A DNA stretch of 64,000 nucleotides from NCBI GenBank assembly GCA_041394325.1, contig JAWKIJ010000001.1, positions 2,356,001 through 2,420,000 on the forward strand, written 5' to 3'. Of the stretch, positions 48,574 through 57,074 are shown piece by piece (the stretch's first letter is position 1; the number at the start of each line of letters is the position of its first letter). The DNA is from JAWKIJ01 sp041394325. Its GTDB lineage: Bacteria; Actinomycetota; Acidimicrobiia; Acidimicrobiales; Microtrichaceae. The notes below the pieces were generated by a model. It saw only the letters and a program-made list of their open reading frames with translations, had not been told where the DNA came from and ran no database searches. Made by a program: the position numbers and the translations under genes.

Positions 48574-48630
48574 ACTCGGCCATGGTGACCCGTCGACCGG
48601 CCGGGCCGTCTCACGTGGGGTAGGAGATCG

Positions 48631-49494
48631 ATGGTGAAGGGCGGCTCCGGCGGCGCGGGGCGCACGGTCGACAAGTATGCCGACGACTGGGAGGCCAACG
48701 CCCGTCGGGACCCTCGCTTCGCGATCCTCAGCGATCCGGCCCACAACGACGGGGGTTGGGACGACGAGAACGACGCGTTCATGGCGTCGGGTGTGCGCGA
48801 GATCGACGCGGTCTTCGCCCACCTCGACGAACACTCGCTCGCTCCGGTCCGACGTCGGCGGGCCCTGGACTTCGGTTGCGGGCTGGGGCGGCTGTCCAAC
48901 GCCCTGGGGAGCCGGTTCGACGCTGTCGTGGGGGTCGACATCTCGGCGACGATGGTCGAGAAGGCCACCGCACTCGCGGTCGGACCTCACGTCACGTTCG
49001 TGGTCAACCAGGCAGACGACCTCGGCCAGTTCGACGACTCGTCGTTCGACTTCGTCTACACCAACATCGTCCTCCAGCACGTCGACAACGACCTTCAGCG
49101 CGGCTACCTGGCGGAGTTCTGCCGGGTGCTCGCGCCCGGCGGCCTGGCGGTCGTCCAGTTGCCGAGCCTCCGTCGAGGATGGAAGGGCACTGTTCGCCGG
49201 ATCCTGCCCGATGCGGCCACAACCCTGGTGAGGCGCTTCGGTCGCCCCGAGGGCACGCTCCGCAGGGAGGGTTACACCATCCGCATGGAGATGAACTGCC
49301 TTCCCGAGTCGGAGGTCTGGGCGATCGTCGAGGCTCGTTCTGCGGTGGTGGCCCACACCACCTATACCAACGCGGCGGAGCCCGACTTCAACGGTCGCCC
49401 GGTGTTCATGGATTCGGTCGGGGCGTGGCAGCGCGCGGCCGGTGGAGGCTACGTCAGTCCCGTCTACGTGATCCGGCGTCGTCTCGACCCGTGA
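48631..49494 (+). CDS. SAM-dependent methyltransferase
   Basis: This 287-residue class I methyltransferase has motif I 'ALDFGCGLGRLSNALGSRF', the acidic 'VVGVDISATMVEKATALA', and 'FCRVLAPGGLAVVQLPSL'. It is the third methyltransferase-like gene of the polysaccharide region. The ATG follows TAGGAG by 5 bases, a strong ribosome site, and a 57-base gap separates it from the GT2 gene, so it may have its own translation control within the same transcript. The target, sugar or lipid, is unknown. Confidence 0.88.
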   Translation: MVKGGSGGAGRTVDKYADDWEANARRDPRFAILSDPAHNDGGWDDENDAFMASGVREIDAVFAHLDEHSLAPVRRRRALDFGCGLGRLSNALGSRFDAVVGVDISATMVEKATALAVGPHVTFVVNQADDLGQFDDSSFDFVYTNIVLQHVDNDLQRGYLAEFCRVLAPGGLAVVQLPSLRRGWKGTVRRILPDAATTLVRRFGRPEGTLRREGYTIRMEMNCLPESEVWAIVEARSAVVAHTTYTNAAEPDFNGRPVFMDSVGAWQRAAGGGYVSPVYVIRRRLDP

Positions 49495-49585
49495 GCGTTC
49501 CACGACCGACGGTGCCGTACCCGCTTCGCGATACCCCGGCACCGGGTTCGACCGTACGCCGGGTGCCGACCGGGAGGGGTGCGCG

Positions 49586-50425
49586 TTGGCGTCGGTACTG
49601 ATCACGGGTGCGTCGAGCGGGATCGGTGCGGCGTGTGTGCGACGGTTGGACGCACTGGGCCACGAGGTGTTCGCAGGAGTTCGCCGCTCCACCGATGCGG
49701 AGCGGCTCACCGCGGAGCGATCCGAGCGGGTCGTCCCGGTGATCCTCGACGTCACCGACGAGGGGTCGATCGCCGGGGTGGCCGAGGTGGTCGCCGAGCG
49801 GCGGAACGGCCGTGGGCTCGACGGGTTGGTCAACAACGCCGGGATCGCGGTGAGTGGGCCGGTCGAGTTCCTGCCGCTCGAGCGGTGGCGGGAGCAGTTC
49901 GAGGTGAACGTCCTGGGTCAGGTTGCGATGGTGAAGGCCTTCACCCAACAGGTGCGGGCCGCCCGGGGACGGATCGTGTTCGTCGGCTCGATGGCGGGCC
50001 GGATCGCCACTCCCTTCGGCGCGCCGTACGGCTCGTCGAAGCACGCGGTCGCCGGCGTCGTCGAGTCGCTCCGCGAGGAACTCCGTCCATGGCACATCCG
50101 AGTGTCGCTGGTCGAACCGGGTGCGGTCGCCACGCCGATCTGGACGAGGGGTATTGGTGCGTACGACCGGCTCGCCGAGCTGATCGGGCCCCGCGGGGTG
50201 GAGCTGTACGGCGAGCGGCTCCGGGCCTTGGAGGAGCAGGTCGCCGAGATCCCGGGTCGGGCGCCGACCCCCGCTCGGGCGGTCTCCGCGATCGAGCACG
50301 CCCTGTTCGCACCCCGACCGCGCCTCCGCTACGCGGCCGGTGCCGACGCACGCGTCGTCGCAGCGCTGTTGCGCGCACTGCCCGACACGGCGATGGCGGC
50401 GATCGTGCGACGAACCGGCCCGTGA
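49586..50425 (+). CDS. Short-chain dehydrogenase/reductase
   Basis: This 279-residue SDR has the cofactor motif 'VLITGASSGIGAACVRRL', the 'LVNNAGIAVSG' strand, the catalytic Ser in 'IVFVGSMAGRIATPFGA' and the Tyr-Lys pair in 'PYGSSKHAVAGVVESLREEL'. It is a classical SDR of the group acting on lipids, steroids or polyketides. A TTG start at 49586 is chosen because GGGAGGGG lies 6 bases upstream. It sits between the methyltransferase and a GT4 gene; its role in glycan synthesis is not obvious. The frame is intact. Confidence 0.92.
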   Translation: MASVLITGASSGIGAACVRRLDALGHEVFAGVRRSTDAERLTAERSERVVPVILDVTDEGSIAGVAEVVAERRNGRGLDGLVNNAGIAVSGPVEFLPLERWREQFEVNVLGQVAMVKAFTQQVRAARGRIVFVGSMAGRIATPFGAPYGSSKHAVAGVVESLREELRPWHIRVSLVEPGAVATPIWTRGIGAYDRLAELIGPRGVELYGERLRALEEQVAEIPGRAPTPARAVSAIEHALFAPRPRLRYAAGADARVVAALLRALPDTAMAAIVRRTGP

Positions 50426-50459
50426 ACGGACGGCGAGCCACCGGATCGCGAGGACCGGG

Positions 50460-51611
50460 ATGAGGGCCTTGCTCGACGCTACCGGGCTCGGCTCGGGTGC
50501 GGGTGGTGACGAGACGATGCTGACCGGGGTCCTCGGCGGCCTGGCGATCGCCGCCGAGCCGACCGATCGGTTCACCGTCGTCGCGGTCCACGGCGTCGAG
50601 CTTCCGGCCACGGTCCGGAGCGACGAGCGCTTCGAGGTCCTGCGGGTGCGTCGTCGACCAGGGGTGCTGCACTACGGCGTGGCGCTTCCACGGTTGGTCC
50701 GGCGCACGCGACCGGCGCCGGAGGTCGTGTTCTCCGTTACGCACGGGCCGTCGTGGTGTCGGGTCCCGGTCGCCCTGATGGTGCAGGACCTCTCCTTCGA
50801 GCACCGTCCCGACGACTACCCGCTCTCCTCGCGGATCCGACTCAAGGCGGCCGTCCGCGCCCAGGTCCGGACTGCCTCGGGGGTGCTGACCGTCAGCGAG
50901 CACGCTCGGCAGGACCTCATCGGCACCTATCACCTCGATCCGTCGAGGGTCCATCACGTACCCAACGCCGCGCTCCCCGCCCCGGCGTGCACGCCCGACG
51001 AGATGGATCGGGCACGCCGATCCTCGCGGTGCGGGGTGCCCGCGCCCTATTTCCTGTACCTGGGCAATCTTCATCCCCGCAAGAACGTGGCCCGGGCGAT
51101 CGAGGCGTTCGGGAGAGCGGTGGCCGAAGGCCGCGCGTCGGGCCACCGGATGGTGATCGCCGGTGCCCGGTGGTGGGGTGGCGGAGAGAAGGAGGCGGCC
51201 GAGCGGTTCGCCCCGGAGGGTTCGGTGCAGTTCCTGGGCCGGGTGGACGAGATCGAGCGGGAGGTGTTGTTGCGTGACGCCGTGGCAATGGTCTACCTCT
51301 CGCTTTTCGAGGGGTTCGGGCTGCCGCCTCTCGAGGCCATGGCACGGGGTGTCCCCGTGATTGCGTCCGAGGTCACCTCCATCCCCGAGGTGGTCGGCGA
51401 CGCCGGTCTTTGGTCGATCCACTCGACGTGGGTGCCGCAGCCGACGCGATCGGACGGCTGGCGGCGGACCCCGACCTGCGGGCGGCGCTGGTGGCGAACG
51501 GGCGGCAACGGGTCGCCCACTACAGCATCGAGGCGACCGGTCGTGCGTGCCGTGCGGCGCTCGCGGCGGTCGCCGCGTTGACCGTGGACGGAACGAGCGA
51601 CGCGGCGATGA
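50460..51611 (+). CDS. GT4 glycosyltransferase (at least one frameshift)
   Basis: This GT-B enzyme begins 'MRALLDATGLGSGAGGDETM' and has 'SVTHGPSWCRVPVALMVQDL', 'GVLTVSEHARQDL', the donor-domain opening 'YFLYLGNLHPRKNVARAIEA' and the retaining signature 'YLSLFEGFGLPPLEAMARG'. This matches mannosyltransferase-like GT4 proteins of exopolysaccharide operons. The frame shifts near 51410, where '...VVGDAGLW' joins 'VDPLDVGAAADAIGRLAADP'. From there the frame runs without a stop into the NUDIX gene. A second small shift before 51608 would give an ATGA overlap at 51608-51611, which is the reading used here. A GT4-NUDIX fusion is the alternative. Confidence 0.85.
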
Positions 51612-52177
51612 TCGCCGCCGATCGCGACCGGGCTGCGAGCGAGCCGTTGACCACCCGGGTCTCCCGAAGGACCGTCTACCGCAATCGGTGGATGACGATC
51701 GTGGAGGACTCCACACGCCTTCCCGACGGCTCCGACGGTCTCTACGGCATCGTCACCATGCGGCCCTACGCCCTCGTGATCCCCGTCCTGAGGGACGAGT
51801 CGGTGCTGCTCGTCGATCAGTTCCGCTACCCCACAGGGCACTTCAGCCTCGAGCTGCCGCAGGGCACTGCCGAGCGCGCCGACCTGTCCCCTGCGGAGAC
51901 CGCCGCAGCCGAACTCGCCGAGGAGACCGGAGCGGTCGCCGCGGAGCTGGTGCCGTTCGGCACGTTCCATCCGGCGGTGGGGTATTCGACCCAGGAGTGC
52001 TTCGCGTTCGTGGCGCGCGACCTCACCTTCGGTGCGAGCCGACCCGAGCCGAGCGAACTCGGTATCCGCACCTACGCGGTGGCGTTCGACGAGCTCGATC
52101 GGATGCTCGACAGCGGATTCGTCACGGATCTGGCGACCGTCGCGGCCTGGGGGCTCTTCACGCTCCGGTACCGCTGA
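51608..52177 (+). CDS. NUDIX hydrolase (ADP-ribose pyrophosphatase-like)
   Basis: This 189-residue protein holds a NUDIX domain with its box running from 'LPQGTAERADLSPAETAA' into 'AELAEETGAVAAEL': the Gly, Glu and R/A-E-x2-E-E-x-G elements are visible, though the box Arg is replaced by Ala in 'AAAELAEETG'. The strand 'RNRWMTIVEDSTRLPDG' before it resembles the ADP-ribose/ADP-glucose pyrophosphatase group, which clears nucleotide-sugar-like compounds. The ATG at 51608 fits the domain boundary and the family length. Placed after glycosyltransferase genes, it may trim nucleotide sugars. Confidence 0.82.
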   Translation: MIAADRDRAASEPLTTRVSRRTVYRNRWMTIVEDSTRLPDGSDGLYGIVTMRPYALVIPVLRDESVLLVDQFRYPTGHFSLELPQGTAERADLSPAETAAAELAEETGAVAAELVPFGTFHPAVGYSTQECFAFVARDLTFGASRPEPSELGIRTYAVAFDELDRMLDSGFVTDLATVAAWGLFTLRYR

Positions 52178-52224
52178 GCACTTCATCGATCCGAGCGGCG
52201 CGGGTCTGGGGCATCATCTCGGGT

Positions 52225-53409
52225 ATGCACGACGCGACCGACCCGACCGATTCCACCACCACCGGCCGGGGTGCCTCCGGGCCGAGCCGTCGGACCGTTC
52301 TTCGATGGGCGGGTCTCGGCGGGATGTTGGGAACCGCATCGTGGGTGGTGGGCTGTGTCCCGATGGGAAGCGGGAGCCCTGCAACCGATCTGATCGTCAG
52401 GCCGGGGTTCACCGGTCGGGTGATCGCGGTCGCGGGCCGGCCGATCGGTGAGACGGGCCATACCTTCGGGCCCTTCCCCGACGGGGCGTCGACGTTCCCC
52501 GATCCGGACGTTCCGGGCGGATGGTTCCTCGCGGTCAACCATGAGGCGCCGCTGGGTGGTGGTGGTGTCACGTCGATCCGCTTCGCGCCGGACGGGACGA
52601 TCGTCGACGCGTACCCGATCCTGGAGGGGACGTCGATCAACTGCGCCGGCGGCCGTACGCCGTGGGGGACGTGGCTGTCCTGTGAGGAGCACGACCAGGG
52701 TGTCGTGTGGGAGTGCAATCCCCGTCGCCGGAGCCAGGGGATCGACCATCGGGCGATGGGCGTGTTCGCCCACGAGGCCGCGGCCGTGGCCGACGATGGG
52801 CGCGTCTATCTCACCGAGGACCGGCCGAACGGTTGTTGGTACCGGTTCACGCCGACGACGCCGGGCGATCTCCGTCACGGCGTCCTCGAGCTGGCAACGG
52901 GTTCGGCGCCGGGCACGATCGTCTGGCGACGTGTCCCCGATCCGGCGGCCGAGTTCACCCGCTGTCGGGACCAGGTGGATTCGGCCCTGCACTTTCACGG
53001 GGCCGAGGGGATCGACACCTTCGGGCGGACCGTGTGGTTCACGACCAAGGGCGACGATCGTGTCTGGCGTTACGACCTCGACACCGCCGAGTTGGCGGTC
53101 CACTACCAGGCGGGGGACGGCTCGGTCCTCAGCGGGGTCGACAACGTGCTGGCGGACCGGACGAGTGGGTCGTTGGTGATCGCCGAGGACGGCGACGACA
53201 TGCAGCTCGTCGCGATCCGTGCCGACGGTTCCCTCGAGGCCGTCGTGCAGGTGGTGGGACACGACGGCAGCGAGATGACCGGCCCCACCCTCAGCCCCGA
53301 TCGTCGACGTATGTACTTCAGCTCTCAACGCGGCAAGGTCTTCGGGCTTCCGATCGGGGTCACCTACGAGGTCGAGGGACCCTGGGACGGGCTGTTGAGC
53401 CCGACATGA
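52225..53409 (+). CDS. PhoX-like (DUF839) lipoprotein with Tat signal
   Basis: This 394-residue protein has a twin-arginine signal ('SRRTVLRWAGLGGMLGTASW') ending in a lipobox 'VVGC', so it is probably exported folded and anchored as a lipoprotein. The mature part is a beta-propeller with PhoX-family motifs: 'GWFLAVNHEAPLGGGG', 'INCAGGRTPWGTWLSCEEHD', 'FAHEAAAVADDGRVYLTED', and 'SGVDNVLADRTSGSLVIAED' near the end. PhoX enzymes are calcium/iron alkaline phosphatases that release phosphate from organic esters; shorter relatives like this one may have other roles. The ATG at 52225 is used because it places the twin arginines at residues 22-23. It converges on the MarR gene. Confidence 0.85.
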   Translation: MHDATDPTDSTTTGRGASGPSRRTVLRWAGLGGMLGTASWVVGCVPMGSGSPATDLIVRPGFTGRVIAVAGRPIGETGHTFGPFPDGASTFPDPDVPGGWFLAVNHEAPLGGGGVTSIRFAPDGTIVDAYPILEGTSINCAGGRTPWGTWLSCEEHDQGVVWECNPRRRSQGIDHRAMGVFAHEAAAVADDGRVYLTEDRPNGCWYRFTPTTPGDLRHGVLELATGSAPGTIVWRRVPDPAAEFTRCRDQVDSALHFHGAEGIDTFGRTVWFTTKGDDRVWRYDLDTAELAVHYQAGDGSVLSGVDNVLADRTSGSLVIAEDGDDMQLVAIRADGSLEAVVQVVGHDGSEMTGPTLSPDRRRMYFSSQRGKVFGLPIGVTYEVEGPWDGLLSPT

Positions 53410-53451
53410 GCGGAGCGGCCGACACGGCCTCTCCGCACGGCGTCGAACGGT

Positions 53452-53868
53452 TCAGTGTTGGGGTAGGTCGGCCCAGAGGGATTCGAAGCGATGCCGCAGC
53501 CGCGACAGTTCCTCGATGTGGGAGTTGGCGAGCGCGTCGAGGAGCGCCTCACCCTTGTCGGTGATCGCCAGGCGTACGACACGCTGGTCGCCGGTGTTGG
53601 CCCTTCGTTCGACAAGACCCGCGGCCGATGCCCGATCGATCAGCTCGACCACGCTGTGATGTCGCAGCATCAGGTGCTCGGCCACCTCTCGGATCGAGGG
53701 TGTGCTTCCGTGGCCGCGCACGGCGAGCAGCAGTTGGTGCTGGGCCGGTGTGAGCCCGACCGCCTTGGCCTGCTCCTCGCTCCAGCGGTGGAAGCGTCGG
53801 AGGCCGTCGCGGAAGGCCAGTAGTCGCCGGAAGTCCTCGTCTCGGAGGTTGGTGGTTTGCGTCTCCAT
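53452..53868 (-). CDS. MarR family transcriptional regulator
   Basis: This 138-residue protein has the MarR winged-helix fold: a dimerisation helix 'FRRLLAFRDGLRRFHRWSEE', the DNA-binding region 'SIREVAEHLMLRHHSVVELI', and the wing 'LVERRANTGDQRVVRLAITD'. MarR proteins usually repress a neighbouring divergent gene and release DNA when they bind a small molecule or are oxidised. Here the divergent neighbour is the NuoF-hemerythrin gene, with a 263-base shared control region, so that is the likely target. No cysteine is present in the protein, so a thiol-oxidation switch is unlikely. The ATG at 53868 has GGAG just upstream. Confidence 0.9.
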   Translation of the reverse strand: METQTTNLRDEDFRRLLAFRDGLRRFHRWSEEQAKAVGLTPAQHQLLLAVRGHGSTPSIREVAEHLMLRHHSVVELIDRASAAGLVERRANTGDQRVVRLAITDKGEALLDALANSHIEELSRLRHRFESLWADLPQH

Positions 53869-53886
53869 ATCGCTCCACGATACACT
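53857..53886 (+). promoter_or_regulatory. Candidate promoter for the NuoF-hemerythrin gene
   Basis: TTGCGT (53857-53862) and TACACT (53881-53886) are 18 bases apart and point towards the NuoF-like gene, whose ATG is at 54132. This would give a ~240-base leader. The element overlaps the first codons of the divergent MarR gene, which would allow MarR to control it, though no clear palindromic operator was identified. Confidence 0.4.
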
Positions 53887-54131
53887 CTGATCGGTGCCAG
53901 GAGAAGGCTGGAACGGTCCGGCGGTACTCGCCGCGAGGGTTTCGGATACTCCGGTGCAACCATCCTCACCCCAACGATCCTCGGGGGCCACCCAAGCCGA
54001 CAGGCCGGATGCCTCCGGGGATCGGACAGGGGTCCGAGGTGGCGACACCGACACGCATCGCATGCGTGGGTCCCGCCGAGCGTCCATCACGCATCGGAGG
54101 CGATCCGCGCCGGGAAGGAAGGGTGTCACCC

Positions 54132-56073
54132 ATGATCAATCGAGTCCTCGACGCGACGCCGTGCACCTCGCTCGCCGACCACCTGGCCGCAGGCGGCGGC
54201 AGGGCCGTCGCCGAGGCACACCGTCTCGGCGGCGAAGCGACGATCGAGCTGGTGGAGGCATCGGGGCTACGCGGCCGTGGCGGGGCCGGATTCCCAACCG
54301 GGGTGAAGTGGCGGACCGTCGACGGTGCGGCCTCGGACACCGCGCCCACACCGGTGGTCGTCAACGCCGCGGAGGGCGAACCGGGCACGTTCAAGGACCG
54401 CATGCTCATCCGCCGGAATCCGTACAAGGTGATCGAGGGCGCGTTGGTGGCGGCTGTGGTCCTGGGCGCTCGCGAGGTCGTGATCGCGACGAAGGCGTCG
54501 TTCACCCATGAGGTCCGCCTTCTCCGGCGTGCGATCGCCGAGATCGAGGCGTCCTCTTTGGCCTCCGACGTCGCGATTCGACTGGTGCTCGGGCCCGATT
54601 CGTATCTCTTCGGCGAGGAGACGGCATTGCTCGAGGTCGTCGAGGGTCGCCAACCCTTCCCTCGAATCGCTCCGCCGTATCGTCGAGGTCTCGACCCCAA
54701 CGAGGTGTCGCCGCAACGTAACGCGTCGCGGATCCGGCTCGCGGGCGGCACCGAGGAACCCCCCGCTCTCGTGGACAATGTCGAGACCTTCGCGAACATC
54801 GCGGCGATCGTGACCGAGGGCCCCGAGTGGTTCCGATCCCTGGGCACGTCGGCCTGTCCCGGCACCCTCATCTGCACCGTGACCGGACACACCCGTCGCC
54901 ACGGGGTGGGCGAGTATCCCATGGGGACACCACTCTCGCAGGTGATCGACGAACTGGGAGGGGGCGCTCGCCCCGACCGAACGCTGATCGCCGCGATCTC
55001 CGGGGTGGCCAATCCGGTGTTGCCGCCGTCGGCGTTCGGCACACCCCTCTCCTACGAATCGATGAGCCGAATCGGCAGTGGTCTGGGCGCAGGAGGGTTC
55101 ATCGTGTTCGACGACTCGGTCGATCCGGTCGCCGTCGCGGAGGGAATCGCACATTTCCTGGCCGTGGAATCGTGCGGACAGTGCACCCCGTGCAAGGCGG
55201 ACGGACTCTCCATCGCCGCGACGCTCGGCTCGCTTCGAACGACACCGTCGACGCCGCGGATCATGGCGGAACTGACCTCCCGCCTCGACACGGTGGTCCG
55301 CGGCGCCCGTTGCTATCTGGCCCACCAACAACAACGAACGGTTTCGAGCCTGCTCGACCTCTTCCCGGGCTCGTTTGCTCCTCGGCCCGACCTGCTCGAT
55401 CATCCGGTAGGCACCGAGTTGATCGCCCCGGTGGTCGACATCGTCGGGTACCGGGCCGTGTTGGACAGCGAGTACCCACGCAAGCAGCCCGACTGGACCT
55501 ACAACGCCACCGATTCGGGGACGGTTCCCGCCGCCCGCTATAGCAACACGCCGCTCACCATCCGGCCACACGCGCCCAAGGAGCAACCCAACCTCCGTCC
55601 ACCGAGCTCCGTCGCGCAGGACGAGCCGGCATTCGACCGGATTCGGGCGGTGCACCGGGACCTCGACGAGATCCTCGACCACCTCGACGACGCGGGACCC
55701 CGAGGAGGCCCGACGCCTCCTCCGGCGGTTGGAGCAGGCACTTCGGTTGCACGACGACGTCACCGGGCGGGTCCTCTACCCCACCGTCTCGCGCAGCGTG
55801 CCGGGCCTCGGCGACGACGCGACGTGGAGTGCCGAGCATGCGGCCGAGCGAGCCGAGCGATTGGCGGAACATCTGCTGGCGAGCAACGCCGACCCCACAC
55901 CGGAGCGCATCCGGGAGCTGCGTGACGCGGTCGACGCACACATCGCCCACGGTGAGCACCTGATCATCCCCCTCCTTCGAAACCACCTCGATCCCGACGG
56001 CCTCGAGCGGCTCGCCGACGCGATCGACACGGCGCGCTCGGAGAGCGCGCCGGTTCCGGCGGGACCGGAGTGA
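54132..56073 (+). CDS. NuoF-like flavoprotein fused to a hemerythrin-like domain (one frameshift)
   Basis: Residues 1 to about 420 resemble the 51-kDa NADH dehydrogenase subunit NuoF: the FMN motif 'GLRGRGGAGFPTGVKW', the NADH site 'NAAEGEPGTFKDR', 'GEETALLEVVEGRQPFPR', and the 4Fe-4S cysteines 'ESCGQCTPCKADG' plus a distal Cys in 'VRGARCYLAHQQQ'. After a linker of about 100 residues ('NATDSGTVPAARYSNTPLTI') comes a four-helix domain with spaced histidines and acids ('VHRDLDEILDHL', 'LHDDVTGRVLYP', 'EHAAERAERLAEHL', 'HIAHGEHLIIPLL'), the pattern of HHE hemerythrin-like di-iron proteins. The frame shifts near 55700, inside the first helix. The ATG follows AAGGAAGGG. No other complex I subunit is present, so it is not part of a Nuo operon. 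Confidence 0.85.
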
Positions 56074-56130
56074 GGGAGGGTTGCGCCGATATCGAGAATC
56101 CCCAACTGCCACCCTGTCGAGGAGGCAAGC

Positions 56131-57000
56131 ATGACAGAACCCATCACACGCATCGTGTGCGGAGTGGACCTCGACGACCCCGCCGAGGCACACGCCGCCA
56201 TCCACTGGAGCCACCGCCTCGCGGTGTTGACCGGAGCCGACCACCATCTCGTCGGGACGACCACCCCGGTGAGTATCGAGCGTTCGCCCGACCTGCTCGC
56301 CGAGCTCCACCGCGACGCGCTCGCCGACCTTCAGAGCGAGTCCGATCCCCAGGACGTCCGGATCCACCTTCACACGGCGACGGGCGGCCTCGTCGACGCG
56401 GTCCAGTCGCTCGCGCGTGAGGTGAATCCCGACGTCGTGGTCGTGTCGAGCCACCAGACCGAAGGGCTCACCCCGCTCGGGCTGAGCGGGGTAGGCCACA
56501 CGCTCGCGCATCGACTCGCCGTCCCTGTCGTGGCCGTCCCTGAGTTCGCCGGTCTCCTGCGGCACCGCACCGTCGTCGTGGGTGTCGACGGCTCGCCGGT
56601 GAGCGCCACCGCGCTCGCCTGGGCGAAGTTCCTCGCCGACGCCATCGAGGGGAGGTGCTGCGCGGTCTACAGCATCGCCAAGATCTACGACACCTTCGAG
56701 TCGGGCGACTGGTTCGGGCCCGACGAGCGCACCGTTCGCGACGTCATCGAAGCCGATGCCGACGTCGAGCTCGTCGAACGGTCCGGGGGTGATCCCGCCG
56801 CGACCCTCCGCGAGGTCGCCGAGGAGTGCGACGCGGGCGCCGTAGTGGTGGCCGCCCGGCGACGCCATTCGTTGGGCGGGACGCTGTTGGGCGCGGTTCC
56901 CGACCATCTCCTCCATCATCCCCGGGGTCCGGTCGTGGTGTTGCCCTACGACTTCCTCACGCGGTTCCGCAGCCCCGCCGTCGCCGCCGAGCACGGGTGA
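56131..57000 (+). CDS. Tandem universal stress protein
   Basis: This 289-residue protein is two UspA domains in a row. The first runs from 'RIVCGVDLDDPAEAHAAIHW' to 'AHRLAVPVVAVPEF', the second from 'RTVVVGVDGSPVSATALAWA' to 'HHPRGPVVVLP'. The second domain keeps an ATP-binding-like 'GGTLLGAVPDHLLHH' loop. Such proteins respond to hypoxia, starvation or redox stress and bind ATP or other ligands. It follows the NuoF-hemerythrin gene after 57 bases on the same strand and is preceded by GAGGAGG, so the two are probably one operon. Together they suggest a redox or oxygen-response function. Confidence 0.9.
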   Translation: MTEPITRIVCGVDLDDPAEAHAAIHWSHRLAVLTGADHHLVGTTTPVSIERSPDLLAELHRDALADLQSESDPQDVRIHLHTATGGLVDAVQSLAREVNPDVVVVSSHQTEGLTPLGLSGVGHTLAHRLAVPVVAVPEFAGLLRHRTVVVGVDGSPVSATALAWAKFLADAIEGRCCAVYSIAKIYDTFESGDWFGPDERTVRDVIEADADVELVERSGGDPAATLREVAEECDAGAVVVAARRRHSLGGTLLGAVPDHLLHHPRGPVVVLPYDFLTRFRSPAVAAEHG

Positions 57001-57055
57001 GCCAGGTCGGGTCGCCACCGTCTGCGACATCGGGCACATCGATCGGGAGTAGAAG

Positions 57056-57074
57056 TTAGGTTAGCCTAACGGCG
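57056..57074 (+). promoter_or_regulatory. DtxR/IdeR-type iron box overlapping a leaderless promoter
   Basis: TTAGGTTAGCCTAACGGCG matches the first 15 positions of the 19-base DtxR/IdeR consensus (TTAGGTTAGSCTAACCTAA). Inside it, TAGCCT (57062-57067) is a TANNNT -10 element whose end lies 6 bases before the GTG at 57074, the spacing of a leaderless transcript. Iron-loaded repressor bound here would cover the -10 region and block transcription. Confidence 0.8.
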
